Below are positions 52,578-62,748 of a stretch of DNA of 64,000 nt, one piece after another (position 1 is the stretch's first letter; each line of letters starts with the position of its first letter). The position numbers were made by a program, and so were the translations under genes. Below the pieces are notes generated by a model. It was not told the origin of the DNA, made no database searches, and saw only the letters and a program-made list of their open reading frames with translations. Origin of the DNA: Chitinophaga sp. E66 (lineage in GTDB: Bacteria > Bacteroidota > Bacteroidia > Chitinophagales > Chitinophagaceae); the NCBI GenBank assembly GCA_019285755.1, contig CP079103.1, forward strand, positions 1,178,001 through 1,242,000. Reading direction: 5' to 3'.

Positions 52578-53429
52578 TTAAATGCCGCCTGCCAGCCGCC
52601 ATAGCAGGTGAATGGCGGCGGAAAGCGCCATGAGGCCGTCGAGCTGGAAGTAGTATACATAATCCGAATGGTGCGTTTGCGCGTAGTTTTTAATCCCCAG
52701 ACCACGGCCACCGCTATCAGGAGGCTGAACAACGCGAACAGCGGCAGGGCGGGCGCCAGCAGCAGGGTGCAGATGGCGGAAACGATGAGGAAGCGTAATA
52801 CAGTTTATCGAGATGCGGTTCTTCGAGGCTGGTGATGAGGCTGCGGATGCCTTCTGCCCGGTCTTCCTCACGGTCGCGGTGATCGAACAGGATGCAGATC
52901 GCATAAACGAGGAAGAAGCGGTATATACTCAGCAGCACCGCTTCCATCCAGCCCTGCTTCGATGCGTCGGCGATGAGGAAAGGCAGGAGGGTGGTGACGT
53001 ACATCCAGACGAAGGCCAGGAAGATGGTCTTACCGATGGCGATCTTCTTCAGCCAGCGGAAGGTGGCGTGGGGTACTTTGGGTGCGGAATAAAGAAAGGT
53101 CAGCACCACGGCGCCGGCTACAGGAGCCAGTGGTGGAGGAGGGGCAGGCCATACCAGGCTGCTCCCAGGAGGCCGGTGATGCATCCCGTTAGCTGGAGGG
53201 CCCTTCTTCGCTGGCCCCAGAGCAGCCGCTCGGAATGCTTTTCGGATCCGGGCGTGAGGTACCAGTGGAAGTTATAACTGCATATGGTAGAAAAGAAAAC
53301 GAAGCCGAAGTAATTGCCGCGGTCGAGGGTCAGCCCCAGGATCTCCTCCGTTTCCCATACCATCAGCAGCGCAATACCTGCGATGTAGATGGAACTGAAC
53401 AGCAGGAAGTTGAAGAATCCACGAAACAT
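52578..53429 (-). CDS. UbiA-like membrane protein, frameshifted
   Basis: About 280 residues with some eight membrane helices. The second Asp-rich motif, CILFDHRDREEDRAEGIRSL, agrees with the DxxDxxxD loop of UbiA prenyltransferases. At the position of the first Asp motif I see SYNFHWYL, which lacks the usual acidic residues, so activity is uncertain. Frame changes near 53125, 52800 and 52700. The corrected end is WRLAGGI with stop at 52578. It could be a lipid-quinone enzyme relative with altered chemistry. Confidence 0.6.
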
Positions 53430-53510
53430 AGCCGCTAAAATAGGCAATCAGGGCTATAAATTCCGGGGATACTTCTAATCCTGCTGTTGAAAATCAGCGA
53501 ACGGCGATCA

Positions 53511-53838
53511 TTACGGCAGCATATGCGCATATTCCGAATGAAACAGCTTCAGATTCGCCGCCATGACAATGACCTTAGCCCAGAAGGCCGCCGCCCCCAG
53601 GCCGGATACCACCGGCAGCCGCCATACCTTCACCTCCCGAAACTTCAGGTAACGCCAGGTAACTTCCAGCAGTAAGGTCCAGAATGCGACAATGCAAAAA
53701 GGGATAATGCTCACAAACAGGAAAATGTCGTAAAGGGTTTCGGACCCGTTTCCCATCATGCCTACAAAGGGGATGAGCATGAAAAAAGGCCACAGGCAGA
53801 ACCACCAGCGACCAGAGAGACCAGAACAAGAATTTCAT
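53511..53838 (-). CDS. Small hypothetical membrane protein, frameshifted
   Basis: About 108 residues, start MKFLFWSLWSLVVLPVAFF. Joined to the second frame near 53780, it reads MLIPFVGMMGNGSETLYDIFLFVSIIPFCIVAFWTLLLEV and ends KLFHSEYAHMLP. Three or four membrane helices are apparent. No family is recognised. It is on the same strand as the UbiA-like gene. Confidence 0.5.
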
Positions 53839-53934
53839 AGTACAGGTATTATAGGAATAAATAGACAGGGAAGCTATCTGCTTCCCTGAAAAGATATATA
53901 AATAAAATATTATTTATATGATACGTCCGTTGTA

Positions 53935-55483
53935 TTAGCTGATTTTCTCCATTCTCATCTCTACCGTCTTTTCCTTCCGGTTGCTCTCAATAATGAGTAA
54001 GAACCAGGTTTAGCCGGCAGCACGGAAGACGATATTTCGGAAGTCCGCAGCGGCACTTCATACTGGCGGAACTTTGATCCGTTATAGCGCAGGTAGGTGA
54101 AGTAGCCTCCGTTACCATCGCCAGCGCGCCGGTTGAAATAACAAATCGAGAAATGGCCGGGATCGCCACCGGGGTGGGTGTACATATAATCGAACCGTCC
54201 GACGGTTCGCGCATTATGCGCTACCATGTGCCGGTTCAGGAAGTCCATCCGGGCCATAAGTGTCGACGGTTCCTTATCGTAAGTGATGGCTTTTACGAGT
54301 TTGTCTGTCTGGTTAAATTCCAGGATGACCATATCGGTACTGCGTACCCTGGTAAAAGAAGGCGACATAAAGAAGGGGAGCAAGACGGTGGAATTCACGA
54401 AACCTTGTGCGTACATTCTCCTGTAATACCCTTCCGCCGCTACGAATAATTTGCCGTCGGGCCCGAGCGTTGCGTTGTGAAGGTAGAGGTAGCCGTTTTC
54501 GGGGTTCTGGCCTTTCTTGTCGCAGGTGTATTGCCGGTTGATTTCCGTTTCCCAGCTGTTGTAGGCGCGCGTCAGGATGGCGCCGGTATTGCGGCTCACG
54601 CGGTAGATCGCGATGCCTTTACCGTTGCTTTTTACGAGCTTTTCATTTTTGTCATAGTATTTACCCACCATTACAATGGTGTCCTGGCCGGGTACCGGCA
54701 ACACCGCTGCGGGAGCGAACTGCCATTTCTCTTTGTTGGCATTCACTTCGAAGGCTTTTTCCGCGTATAGATATTGAAAGCCATGATGCTCGAGGAGAAA
54801 CGGGAAGACCGGCGGTTGGTCACTTCCAGGAAGAGAAGGCTATCGGTTTTAGCGAGGAAGTCTGCGCGGAGGAAGTCTTTGCTTGCCACACCCGGGCTGA
54901 ACTTGGAGGTCTTATGCTTTTGGGCGTCGTAGAAGTTGATATCGTACGTGCAGGTGCCTTTGCTCTGCCAGCGCACGAATACGGCCATATAGCCCTGGTC
55001 GCCCACTTCGAAGAGGGTGCGGTTGCCTTCGGACTCGTTATGGAGGCTCATGTTCTGCAGGTGCAGCCGGCGCTTGTTGGAGTCGTAGGCGCGGGTGTAG
55101 GACTGCAGTTGCTTGCCATCATTATCATAAATACGGAGCTCGTATTTATTGTCCATGGGATAGAAGAACAGGAACGCGATGCTGCTGTCGCTGGCGGCGG
55201 CTTCCTGGATACTGATGTTGACAGAAGCGTTGAACTTGATTTTGCGGACGCGGTTCAGGTTCTCGTCGAGCACATGGAGGACGTAGGCGTTGATGGTTTT
55301 ATCCACGCGGTCGGCCTGCATGAGGAAATAATACCCGCCGATCTGGTTATTGCGCTGGATGGTGCCGCTGCTGTAAAGGATCGAGGGTGTTGCCGCGTCG
55401 TTGAGGCTGAGCGTCTTCTGTGCGGAAGCGCCCTGTGTGCAGGCAATGGTGATGAGTAAGAGGGTAAGTATATGCCGGAACAT
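53935..55483 (-). CDS. Hypothetical secreted protein, frameshifted
   Basis: About 510 residues. Signal peptide MFRHILTLLLITIACTQGASAQ, then repeated beta-strands such as YVLHVLDENLNRVRKIKF, IAFLFFYPMDNKYELRIYDNDGKQ and FRADFLAKTDSLLFLEV, resembling a beta-propeller (inference). Frame changes near 54770 and 53995 give a natural end KTVEMRMEKIS with stop at 53935. It starts 3 bases after the M48 protease stops, so they are one operon. No enzymatic motif seen. Confidence 0.6.
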
Positions 55484-55486
55484 AGG

Positions 55487-56894
55487 TTACATTTTAATGA
55501 AGCTTTCGCTCTTTGCGAATTCGGATGTGTATTCGGGATAAGCCTGCAGTTTGCCCTGGTAGCGTTGCAGGTAATGGAATGCGATCTGTGCGTACTCCTC
55601 CATGTAGAGGTTCTGGATGAACTGTGCGAGCGTATTGAACGATTCGGGGTTCTCCGGGGCGGGGTAGCGCAGTTTCTTACCGAGGCGGTGCTGGCGCTGG
55701 AGGTAGTAGCAGTTGTTGAGGATGCGCGCCACGTGCATGATGAGGTACGGATCTTCGGGATGTTCTTCCAGCATGCCGATGGTATAGTAAAGGCTTTCCG
55801 TATAGTTATCTTCCGCGAAAGAAAACTCTATGATCTCGAACCTGAAGGCCTGCTTCAGGGAGTCGAACCGTTGCGGGTGGATGCTGGCGGCGGGGATGGC
55901 AGGTTTGCCGGCAAGGAGGCTGTCGGCCGAGTGGTTGAAGGCGATCAGCTTATCGGCGCGCACCTGGCAGTCGGGGTGCGTTTTAAGGGAGTCCGTGAGC
56001 GTGCTGTCGCGGATGAGCCTGGCGTGGCCGCCGAGGGGGCCGTTATCGCGGCGGAGCCAGCGGTCCTGGAAGGAAGCTGGGGCGCGTTGAAGAGGCTGCG
56101 GAGGCGGGCGGTCATGTCGGTATCGTCTGCATCGATGTCATCTAGCAGGAGCATGGCAGACACGGCGCCGGCGGGGTCGAAGCCGCTGTTGCGGAAGTAG
56201 ACCAGGGCCGGGGAATCTGCGTCGGATTCGTTGTCGCGGCTGTGCCGGCGCGAGTCGAAGGTGAGGCCTTTGTTGAGGTCTTCCAGCTTTGAGAGGCGGT
56301 TGTATTGCACTTTTTCAGCTCTTTCAGTTGCGCCTGCAGATCGGCGGAGTGCATGTTTTCACATACTTCTCGATGGATTTATCGCTGTGTTTGAGCACGG
56401 CGTGCGCTATTTCGTGGCAGAGCACGAAGGCTGCCTGGTGCTCATTTTCCAGCCTGCTGAACAGGCCGATGTTGAAGAAGATGATACCTGGCCTACGTAG
56501 GTGGCGTTGGGTGTTCCGGAGCGGGAGAAGAAGGCGTAGAGTTTCTCGCGTTTGAGGTCCGGATTAGCGGTCACGATCCGGTTGAGCATGCTGTCGATGT
56601 AAGCCTGGGCCACGGGGGCGTATAGATTTCCTTCTTCTGGAAGCGGGATTTAATGTACTTCCACCGCTGTGCGTAGATGGCGGAGTAATCCTTCCGGTAT
56701 TCGGAAGGGAGATTACGCTGGAGCGTGTCGTGCTGCCGTTCGAACATGCGCATTACAGCGTGCGTCCGGGTGCCGTCTACGATAGAAGGCTTGTACATGG
56801 GGGCCGACGTTTGCTGTTGGGCTAAAACAGGGGATGCCAGCAAGAGGAGGGGCAATAGCCGGGGAATTCGGCATGCCCGCAGGAGTGCATTCAT
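55487..56894 (-). CDS. M48 family metalloprotease, frameshifted
   Basis: About 465 residues with signal peptide MNALLRACRIPRLLPLLLLASPVLAQ. The zinc motif HEIAHAVLKH (HExxH) is followed by NESDADSPALVYFRNSGFDPAGAV, which carries the third ligand Glu and the usual downstream helix of M48. The C-terminal part (FEIIEFSFAEDNYTESLYYTIGMLEEHPEDPYL) may be TPR-like, as in BepA relatives. Frame changes near 56615, 56485, 56320 and 56080. Likely periplasmic quality control or peptide degradation, paired with the secreted protein downstream. Confidence 0.82.
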
Positions 56895-57029
56895 GGGTAT
56901 AAGGGTTGTAAAATCAGTACAAAGATGTGATTTTCAATTGGGATTTGTATTGCATGAACGTGTTATGGGAGGTTGGGGGTGGTTTCGCGATTTGCGCTTA
57001 AATTGCTAATTTTACATAAATGGTTAACA

Positions 57030-57721
57030 ATGATTCCAGAAGTATACTTGAAAATATCATTAGAGGAATTGTCATTGAGGGGGCAACAGATCATTGCACA
57101 ACAACCAGAAATTTCCTATGCCGAGGCTTTAGCACAAGTACAACGGTTAAAAGAGATTTCGAAAGTAAAGCAATCGATAAAGAAAAGCAGGCCCAGGCAT
57201 TAAAAGAATACGCAAGGGAGAACTACTTTTGGTTACAAAAAGCTCCTGATCCCCAGAAATTTTTAGCACGCGGAGGCGAAGCCAGTGTATATTTTGATCA
57301 TGAAAGTAAAAGTGTGATTAAATATAATGACAGCATTTACTATGCCACTTGGTTAGAATTCTTTAATAGCCTTGTCATTCATAATATTCTCTTCCCAAAC
57401 ACAGCCTACCAATTATTGGGCTTTTCCGAATTAGATGAGTCCCTCTAAGCAGTGTTAAAGCAACCTTTTGTTATATCAGACGGCCAAGTGGATTTATCCG
57501 ACGTGACGAAATTACTTGCGCATAATGGATTTGAGAACCGAAAAAGAAACGGTATACCCACCAATAATTATTACAACAAAGAACTAGGTATTATACTGGA
57601 AGATATTCACGATGAAAATGTGATCGTAAAGGCAAATACGTTATTCTTTATTGATACGGTTTTTATACCGCGTATCAGGTTTGAAAGGTGCAACAGGCGC
57701 GCCTACATAGAATGCTATTAA
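57030..57721 (+). CDS. Orphan polyvalent-type protein kinase-like protein, disrupted
   Basis: MIPEVYLKISLEELSLRGQQIIAQQPEISYAEAL begins the protein. After a frame change near 57175 it reads KEKQAQALKEYARENYFWLQKA, FLARGGEASVYFD, VIKYNDSIYYATWLEFFNSLVIHNILFPNTAYQLLGFSE, then after a TAA at 57446-57448 VLKQPFVISDGQVDL, YYNKELGIILEDIHDENVIVKANTLFFIDTVF. This matches the polyvalent protein kinase-type domains of mobile elements. The TAA sits where relatives have Tyr (LYAVLKQ), in frame, so it looks like a substitution rather than an indel. The gene is markedly more AT-rich than its neighbours. About 230 residues. Confidence 0.7.
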
Positions 57722-57750
57722 AAAGCCCATGCATTTGGCATGGGCTTTTT
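57717..57750 (-). terminator. Bidirectional terminator between the kinase-like gene and the carboxylase
   Basis: AAAAGCCCATGC (57721-57732) pairs with GCATGGGCTTTT (57738-57749), 12 base pairs with 5-base loop. Both A and T flanks are present, so it can serve both converging genes. Confidence 0.9.
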
Positions 57751-57769
57751 AATTATAAGTCATTCAGTA

Positions 57770-59305
57770 TTACAACGGAATATTCCCATGCTTCTTCCTG
57801 GGCATGTTTACCACTTTATTCTCCAGCATGGCATAACCTTTAATGAGTTTTTCGCGGGTGGTTTCGGGGATGACCACTTCGTCGATATATCCTTTTTCGG
57901 CAGCGAGGTACGGATTGGCAAAGCGCTCGGTGTATTCTGCCACTAGTTCGTTCATGCGGGCTTCCGGGTTGGGGGCGGCGTCGATCTCTTTTTGTAGATG
58001 ATCTCTACCGCTCCTTTAGGGCCCATCACGGCGATTTCGGCTTGCGGGAAAGCGAAGTTGAGGTCGGCGCCGATGTGCTTGGAATTCATTACGCAATATG
58101 CGCCGCCGTATGCCTTGCGGGTGGTCACGGTGATCTTGGGGACGGTGGCCTCGCTCAGTGCGAAGAGCAGTTTGGCACCGTTGGTGATGATGCCGTTCCA
58201 CTCCTGGTCGGTGCCGGGCAGGAATCCGGGTACGTCCACCAATACGAGTAACGGAATATTGAAGGCATCGCAGAAACGGGTGAATCGCGCGCCTTTCACG
58301 GAAGCATGGATATCGAGCACGCCGGCCAGCACAGCGGGCTGGTTGGCCACGATGCCGATGCTGCGGCCTGCAATGCGGGCGAAGCCCACGATGATGTTAT
58401 CCGCGAAATCCTTATGCACTTCCAGGAAAGAATCGCCGTCGGTCAGTTCGGCAATGACGTCTTTCATGTCGTACGGTTGGTTAGGGTTTTCGGGGATGAT
58501 ATTATTGAGAGCCGGCCGGGATTCGTTACCTGCTTCGTAAGGCAGGCTGGGCGCGGTTTCTTCGCAGTTCTGGGGATGAAGGACAGCATCTCGCGGATCG
58601 TCTGGATGCACTCCACTTCGTTGGCGCAGGCAAAGTGTGTTACGCCGCTTTTAGTGGCGTGGGTCTGTGCGCCGCCGAGGGCTTCGCTGGTCACTTCTTC
58701 ATGGGTCACCGTTTTCACGACGTTAGGTCCTGTCACGAACATATAGGACGTGTTTTCAACCATGAGTATGAAGTCGGTGATAGCGGGTGAGTACACGGCT
58801 CCTCCTGCGCAGGGGCCCATGATGGCGGATATTTGCGGGATCACGCCGGAGGCGCGGGTGTTGCGGTAGAAGATGTCGGCATAACCGGCTAGGCTTACCA
58901 CGCCTTCCTGGATGCGCGCGCCGCCGCTGTCGTTCAGGCCGATGAGGGGGCGCCGTTTTCCATGGCGAGGTCCATGATGCGGCAGATCTTGCGGGCGTGC
59001 GGCTCGGAGAGGCTGCCGCCATATACGGTAAAGTCCTGGGAGAATACATACACAAGGCGTCCGTTAACGGTGCCATACCCGGTTACCACGCCATCGCCGG
59101 GGAACTGTTCCTGGTCGGTGGTCATACCGCGGTTGCGGTTATGGACGAACATGCCGATCTCTTCGAAGGAGCCTTCGTCGAGCAGGAGCGTGAGCCTTTC
59201 GCGGGCAGTCAGCTTACCTTTCTTGTGTTGGGAGTCGATTCGTACCTGTCCTCCGCCGAGCTGGGCTTCGGCGATCTTGGATTGTAATTCCTGGATCTTG
59301 CTCAT
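57770..59305 (-). CDS. Acyl-CoA carboxylase beta subunit (propionyl-CoA type), frameshifted
   Basis: About 512 residues. [49 protein letters not shown] opens the carboxyltransferase. It continues [71 protein letters not shown], then [40 protein letters not shown] and [22 protein letters not shown], diagnostic of propionyl-CoA carboxylase beta or methylmalonyl-CoA decarboxylase alpha. It transfers CO2 from biotin to propionyl-CoA. Frame changes near 58950, 58575 and 58000. Confidence 0.92.
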
Positions 59306-59345
59306 AAATGTAAATGTACGGAATGCGGTGCATACCCGAACAACA

Positions 59346-59804
59346 TTTAGCGGCGAACGACGATCTTGGGCGTAGTGATGGTATCGCTGGAATTGCCGGC
59401 ATTATCCTGCACGAAAATCTTCAGCTGGATGGTGTCGGGATCGTAGCGCACGTCCGACCAGTTGCGGACGGGGAGGAAGTTGCCTTCGCGCACATCGCTG
59501 AGGAGGAGGATGAGCTCCGCATCGATTTTGGTTCCGGCGTGGGATTGTAATTTGGGAAGGGGAGGGCGTCGAACTTGGTGGTGTCGGGATAATGGTAGAG
59601 GTCTACCACATTCCAGGTGTTTTCCAGGTCGCCGTCGCCGTCTTTGACATTGAAGAAAATCTGGAGGTCCTGCAGTTCTTTGGGCACGTCCATCGATGAG
59701 GCGGATTTAAAGGTCAGCACCGGCTTGGATCCGATGTCATCGTCCTTTTTACAGCCTATCATCGCAACGAGCGAAAACGCGGAGAGAAAGAGAATTTTCT
59801 TCAT
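59346..59804 (-). CDS. Hypothetical lipoprotein, frameshifted
   Basis: About 152 residues. [37 protein letters not shown] is a lipoprotein signal with MIGC lipobox followed by KKDDD, common for outer-membrane-sorted Bacteroidota lipoproteins. The body has [20 protein letters not shown], a calcium-binding-like GDGDLE stretch. After a change near 59540 it ends [20 protein letters not shown]. No further family known to me. Its stop lies 41 bases past the carboxylase start, upstream on the same strand. Confidence 0.6.
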
Positions 59805-59911
59805 ATGACAAACGTACATTAAATTAGGCAAAGGCAAAGTGCCCGGTTATTTAACGCTGCCTTCGCATGGATTGTTACATAAACGCCCGGGATTCGTAAA
59901 TTTGCCCTCTC

Positions 59912-60888
59912 ATGAACGCCGAATTCGCCGACAGGATATTCACCGAAAAGGACCCGATGGCCCTCGTGCCGGAGGTTTTCCGGTATCAATACGCAGGGAA
60001 CGCACTGTACAGGGCTTATGTGGACGCGCTGAAGGTAGACCCCTCCACCGTCCAATCCCCGGACAGGTGCCGTACCTTCCCATTTCGTTCTTCAAGACCC
60101 ACCGCATCGTTACGGGTGAATTTGAACCGGCCGTCGTTTTCGAAAGCAGCGGCACCACCCAGACCGTTAACTCCCGCCACCTCGTCCGGGATACGGGCCT
60201 CTATACACGCAGTTTCGTGGATGCCTTCAACAGGTTTTACGGACCGGTGGAGGATTTCGTTGTCCTGGGGCTCCTGCCTTCCTACCTGGAGCGTAAAAAC
60301 TCTTCGCTGGTATTCATGGTGGAAGACCTGATCCGCCGCAGCGGCCGCCCCGAAAGCGGTTTCTATCTCTATGAGCATGAAAAGCTGGCCGATACCCTCC
60401 TGGCCCTCGAAGCCCGCCGCCAGCCCACGCTCCTCATCGGCGTCACCTTCGCACTGCTGGATTTCGCGGAAAACCACCGGATGGACCTCCGCCATACCAT
60501 CGTCATGGAAACCGGCGGCATGAAAGGCCGCCGGGAAGAATGGACCCGCGAAGAGCTCCACGCCTACCTGCAGGACCGCCTCGGAGCCGATGCCATCCAC
60601 GCGGAATATGGTATGACCGAACTGCTGTCGCAGGCCTACTCCAAAGGCCATGGCCGGTTCGAATGCCCGCCCTGGATGAAAGTGCTCGTGCGCGACGAGA
60701 ACGATCCCTTCCAGCTCAGCTCCGCTTCCGCCGCCGGCGTCATCAATGTAATAGACCTCGCCAACATCCATTCCTGTTCCTTCATCGCCACCGATGACAT
60801 CGGCAAGCTCTACGAAGACGGCAGCTTCTCCGTACTCGGCCGGCTCGACCGCTCCGCCCTTCGCGGATGCAGCCTTATGGTCAGCTAG
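59912..60888 (+). CDS. LuxE-like acyl-protein synthetase family protein, frameshifted
   Basis: About 325 residues. MNAEFADRIFTEKDPMALVPEVFRYQYAGN leads to FKTHRIVTGEF, VVFESSGTTQ, ETGGMKGRREEWTREELHAYLQDRLGADAIHAEYGMTELLSQAYS and RCSFIATDDIG-like SCSFIATDDIGKLYEDGSFSVLGRLD. These are the conserved segments of the LuxE/acyl-protein synthetase family of ANL-type AMP-forming enzymes (SSGTT phosphate loop, YGMTE adenylation motif). It activates an acyl or aryl acid for transfer. Frame change near 60062. No lux genes nearby. Confidence 0.82.
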
Positions 60889-60942
60889 TATTGTGATTTA
60901 AAATAATATGAGTAATTTTCAGGCGGCATATCGCCTGAACCT

Positions 60943-61758
60943 ATGAAGAAACCTATACTCACGGCAGCAGTCCTGTTACTGCTCGCGCCTGCCTCCCATG
61001 CGCAGATCCTCCAGAAGATCATGGGAAAGAAGAAAGCCGCTGAAGAAGCGCCCATGCCGGGCGCGACCGATCCCACCCTCATTATCGGCGGCGAAGACGC
61101 CGTCCGCATAGACTCATCTTATGAATTCGACTGGGCCGTGTACCAGGAAAGCGAGGCTTTTCAGGGTAATCAGCGGGTGATCGACGGCGGGGAAGACATC
61201 GTCATTTACTACAGCAGCACGCAGGCGGCATTCAACATTCAGCTCAAAAGCCGCAGTACAGGCACGAAATATTATTTCTTTGGGGATTTTCAAAGGAATC
61301 GCAGCTGAAGCTGGCCGGGGTGGCGGGTATTGCCAGCGGGGATAAGGCAAAGCTGGAACTGGAGGGCATGGAGCCCGTTTACCCGGGAGAGATCGGTTAC
61401 CTGAGCGAGCTCCGCCGCACCGGATCCAAGAAAGTGATCGCGGGTGTGGCCTGCGAGGAATATATTGCCCAGAACCTCCGCCACGATCCCCGGGTAGTCA
61501 ACACCTCCCACAATAAAGTGACCGCTTATGTCTGGATCCCCTCGATCCGCATTCCGTGTTTCCCGGATATTCCCTCATGCCCGAGCACTTCAAACTGCAG
61601 ATAGAGCGCATGCGCCGCGAAGGGTCGTATCCGCCGGTGGTCATGCCCCTGGAAATGTACCGGAATACGGCAACGGTGATAAGGTCTTTACACACACCAC
61701 GCACATCATTATCAAGGAAAACAGGAAAGTGCATATCGCCGATATCAATCAGCCCTAA
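60943..61758 (+). CDS. DUF4412-like secreted protein, frameshifted
   Basis: About 270 residues with signal peptide MKKPILTAAVLLLLAPASHAQ. Then ILQKIMGKKKAAEEA, YEFDWAVYQESEAF and ELRRTGSKKVIAGVACEEYIAQN, and a C-terminal KVFTHTTHIIIKENRKVHIADINQP. The IAGVACEEYIA segment is typical of DUF4412/GLPGLI-like proteins, of unknown role. Frame changes near 61295, 61545 and 61665. Follows the LuxE-like gene by 54 bases. Confidence 0.7.
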
Positions 61759-61763
61759 GTAAA

Positions 61764-62048
61764 AACCGGCCCCCTCATGGGAGCCGGTCCGAACGCCGCG
61801 GTTCTAATATCTTTCGCACAGTGTCTGGCGTTGCAATGGGTTTTTAACAGGACCGTTCATTCAGGGGCTTCGGCGGATGAAAGACCGGCCTGCTGTCAGG
61901 CTCTGGAATGGCGGAGGAGCGTTGAACGATCATGGTGCTAAAGTACCCGTCAGAATGTAAAACTTATGTGAAATGTTTGCAAAACAAATGTGAAAGTTAT
62001 CAGGACTGCTGTATATTGGAAATACAATCAAAAACATCACCCTACTCA
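61764..62048. other. Intergenic region with weak terminator
   Basis: Starts with ACCGGCCCCC, a loop, and GGGAGCCGGT (61764-61788), a hairpin with an imperfect stem for the DUF4412-like gene, weakly followed by Ts. The remaining 260 bases hold no gene I recognise. The last 90 bases before 62049 are AT-rich and should contain the yceI promoter; TATTGGAAA near 62013 is a poor -7 match. Confidence 0.45.
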
Positions 62049-62679
62049 TGCGTAAACTTGCTACCATCCTCTTTATCAGCGGCGCTGCCGTCCTGATGTC
62101 CTTCAACGCTCCGTTACCAGCGCTCCTGCCTTCCAGCAGGAAGCGGCTCCCGTAGCCTTTAAGGTAGACGGCTCCAAAAGCAAAATCGCCTGGCTCGCCA
62201 AGAAAGTGACCGGCTCCCATAATGGATCCATTTCCATCACCGGCGGCGATCTCCAGGTAGATGGTTCCACCCTCAAAGGAGGCTCTTTCACTGTGGATAC
62301 CCGCACCATGACGGTGGAAGACATTAAAGATGCCAACGGCAACGCCCGCCTGCTGAACCATCTGAAAAGCGACGATTTCTTCTCTGTGGAAAAGCATCCG
62401 TCTGCCGCATTCGCCATTACTTCCGCCAAGAAGAAATCCGGCAATGAATACGACATCACCGGTAATCTGACCATCAAAGGCATCACCCAGCCCGTGACCT
62501 TCCTTCCCCCCGCTACCGTAGTGGTGAACGGCAGCCAGCTGAACGCAAAAGCTACGATCAAGATCGACCGTACCAAATTCGACATTAAATATCGCTCCAA
62601 CAGCTTCTTCCAGAACCTGGGCGATAAAGCCATCTACGACGATTTCACCCTCGACGTTGAGCTGGTAGCGAACAAATAG
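62049..62679 (+). CDS. YceI family protein, frameshifted
   Basis: About 209 residues. Signal peptide MRKLATILFISGAAVLMSFNA, then a lipocalin-like YceI domain: VAFKVDGSKSKIAWLAKKVTGSHNGSISI, GGDLQVDGSTLKGGSFTVDTRTMTVED, LLNHLKSDDFFSVEKHPSAAF and YDITGNLTIKGITQPVTF. The end FDIKYRSNSFFQNLGDKAIYDDFTLDVELVANK is typical. It binds polyisoprenoids and is secreted. A frame change lies near 62110 in the signal peptide region. Confidence 0.93.
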
Positions 62680-62697
62680 CCGACGCTTTCCAAAAGC

Positions 62698-62728
62698 AAA
62701 GGGCGCCCCATCCGGAGCGCCCTTTTTT
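62698..62728 (+). terminator. Terminator of the YceI gene
   Basis: GGGCGC (62701-62706) pairs with GCGCCC (62717-62722), followed by six Ts. It begins about 20 bases after the yceI stop and faces the opposing sulfatase gene. Confidence 0.8.
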
Positions 62729-62748
62729 ATTGCGTGTAACCCTCAGCT

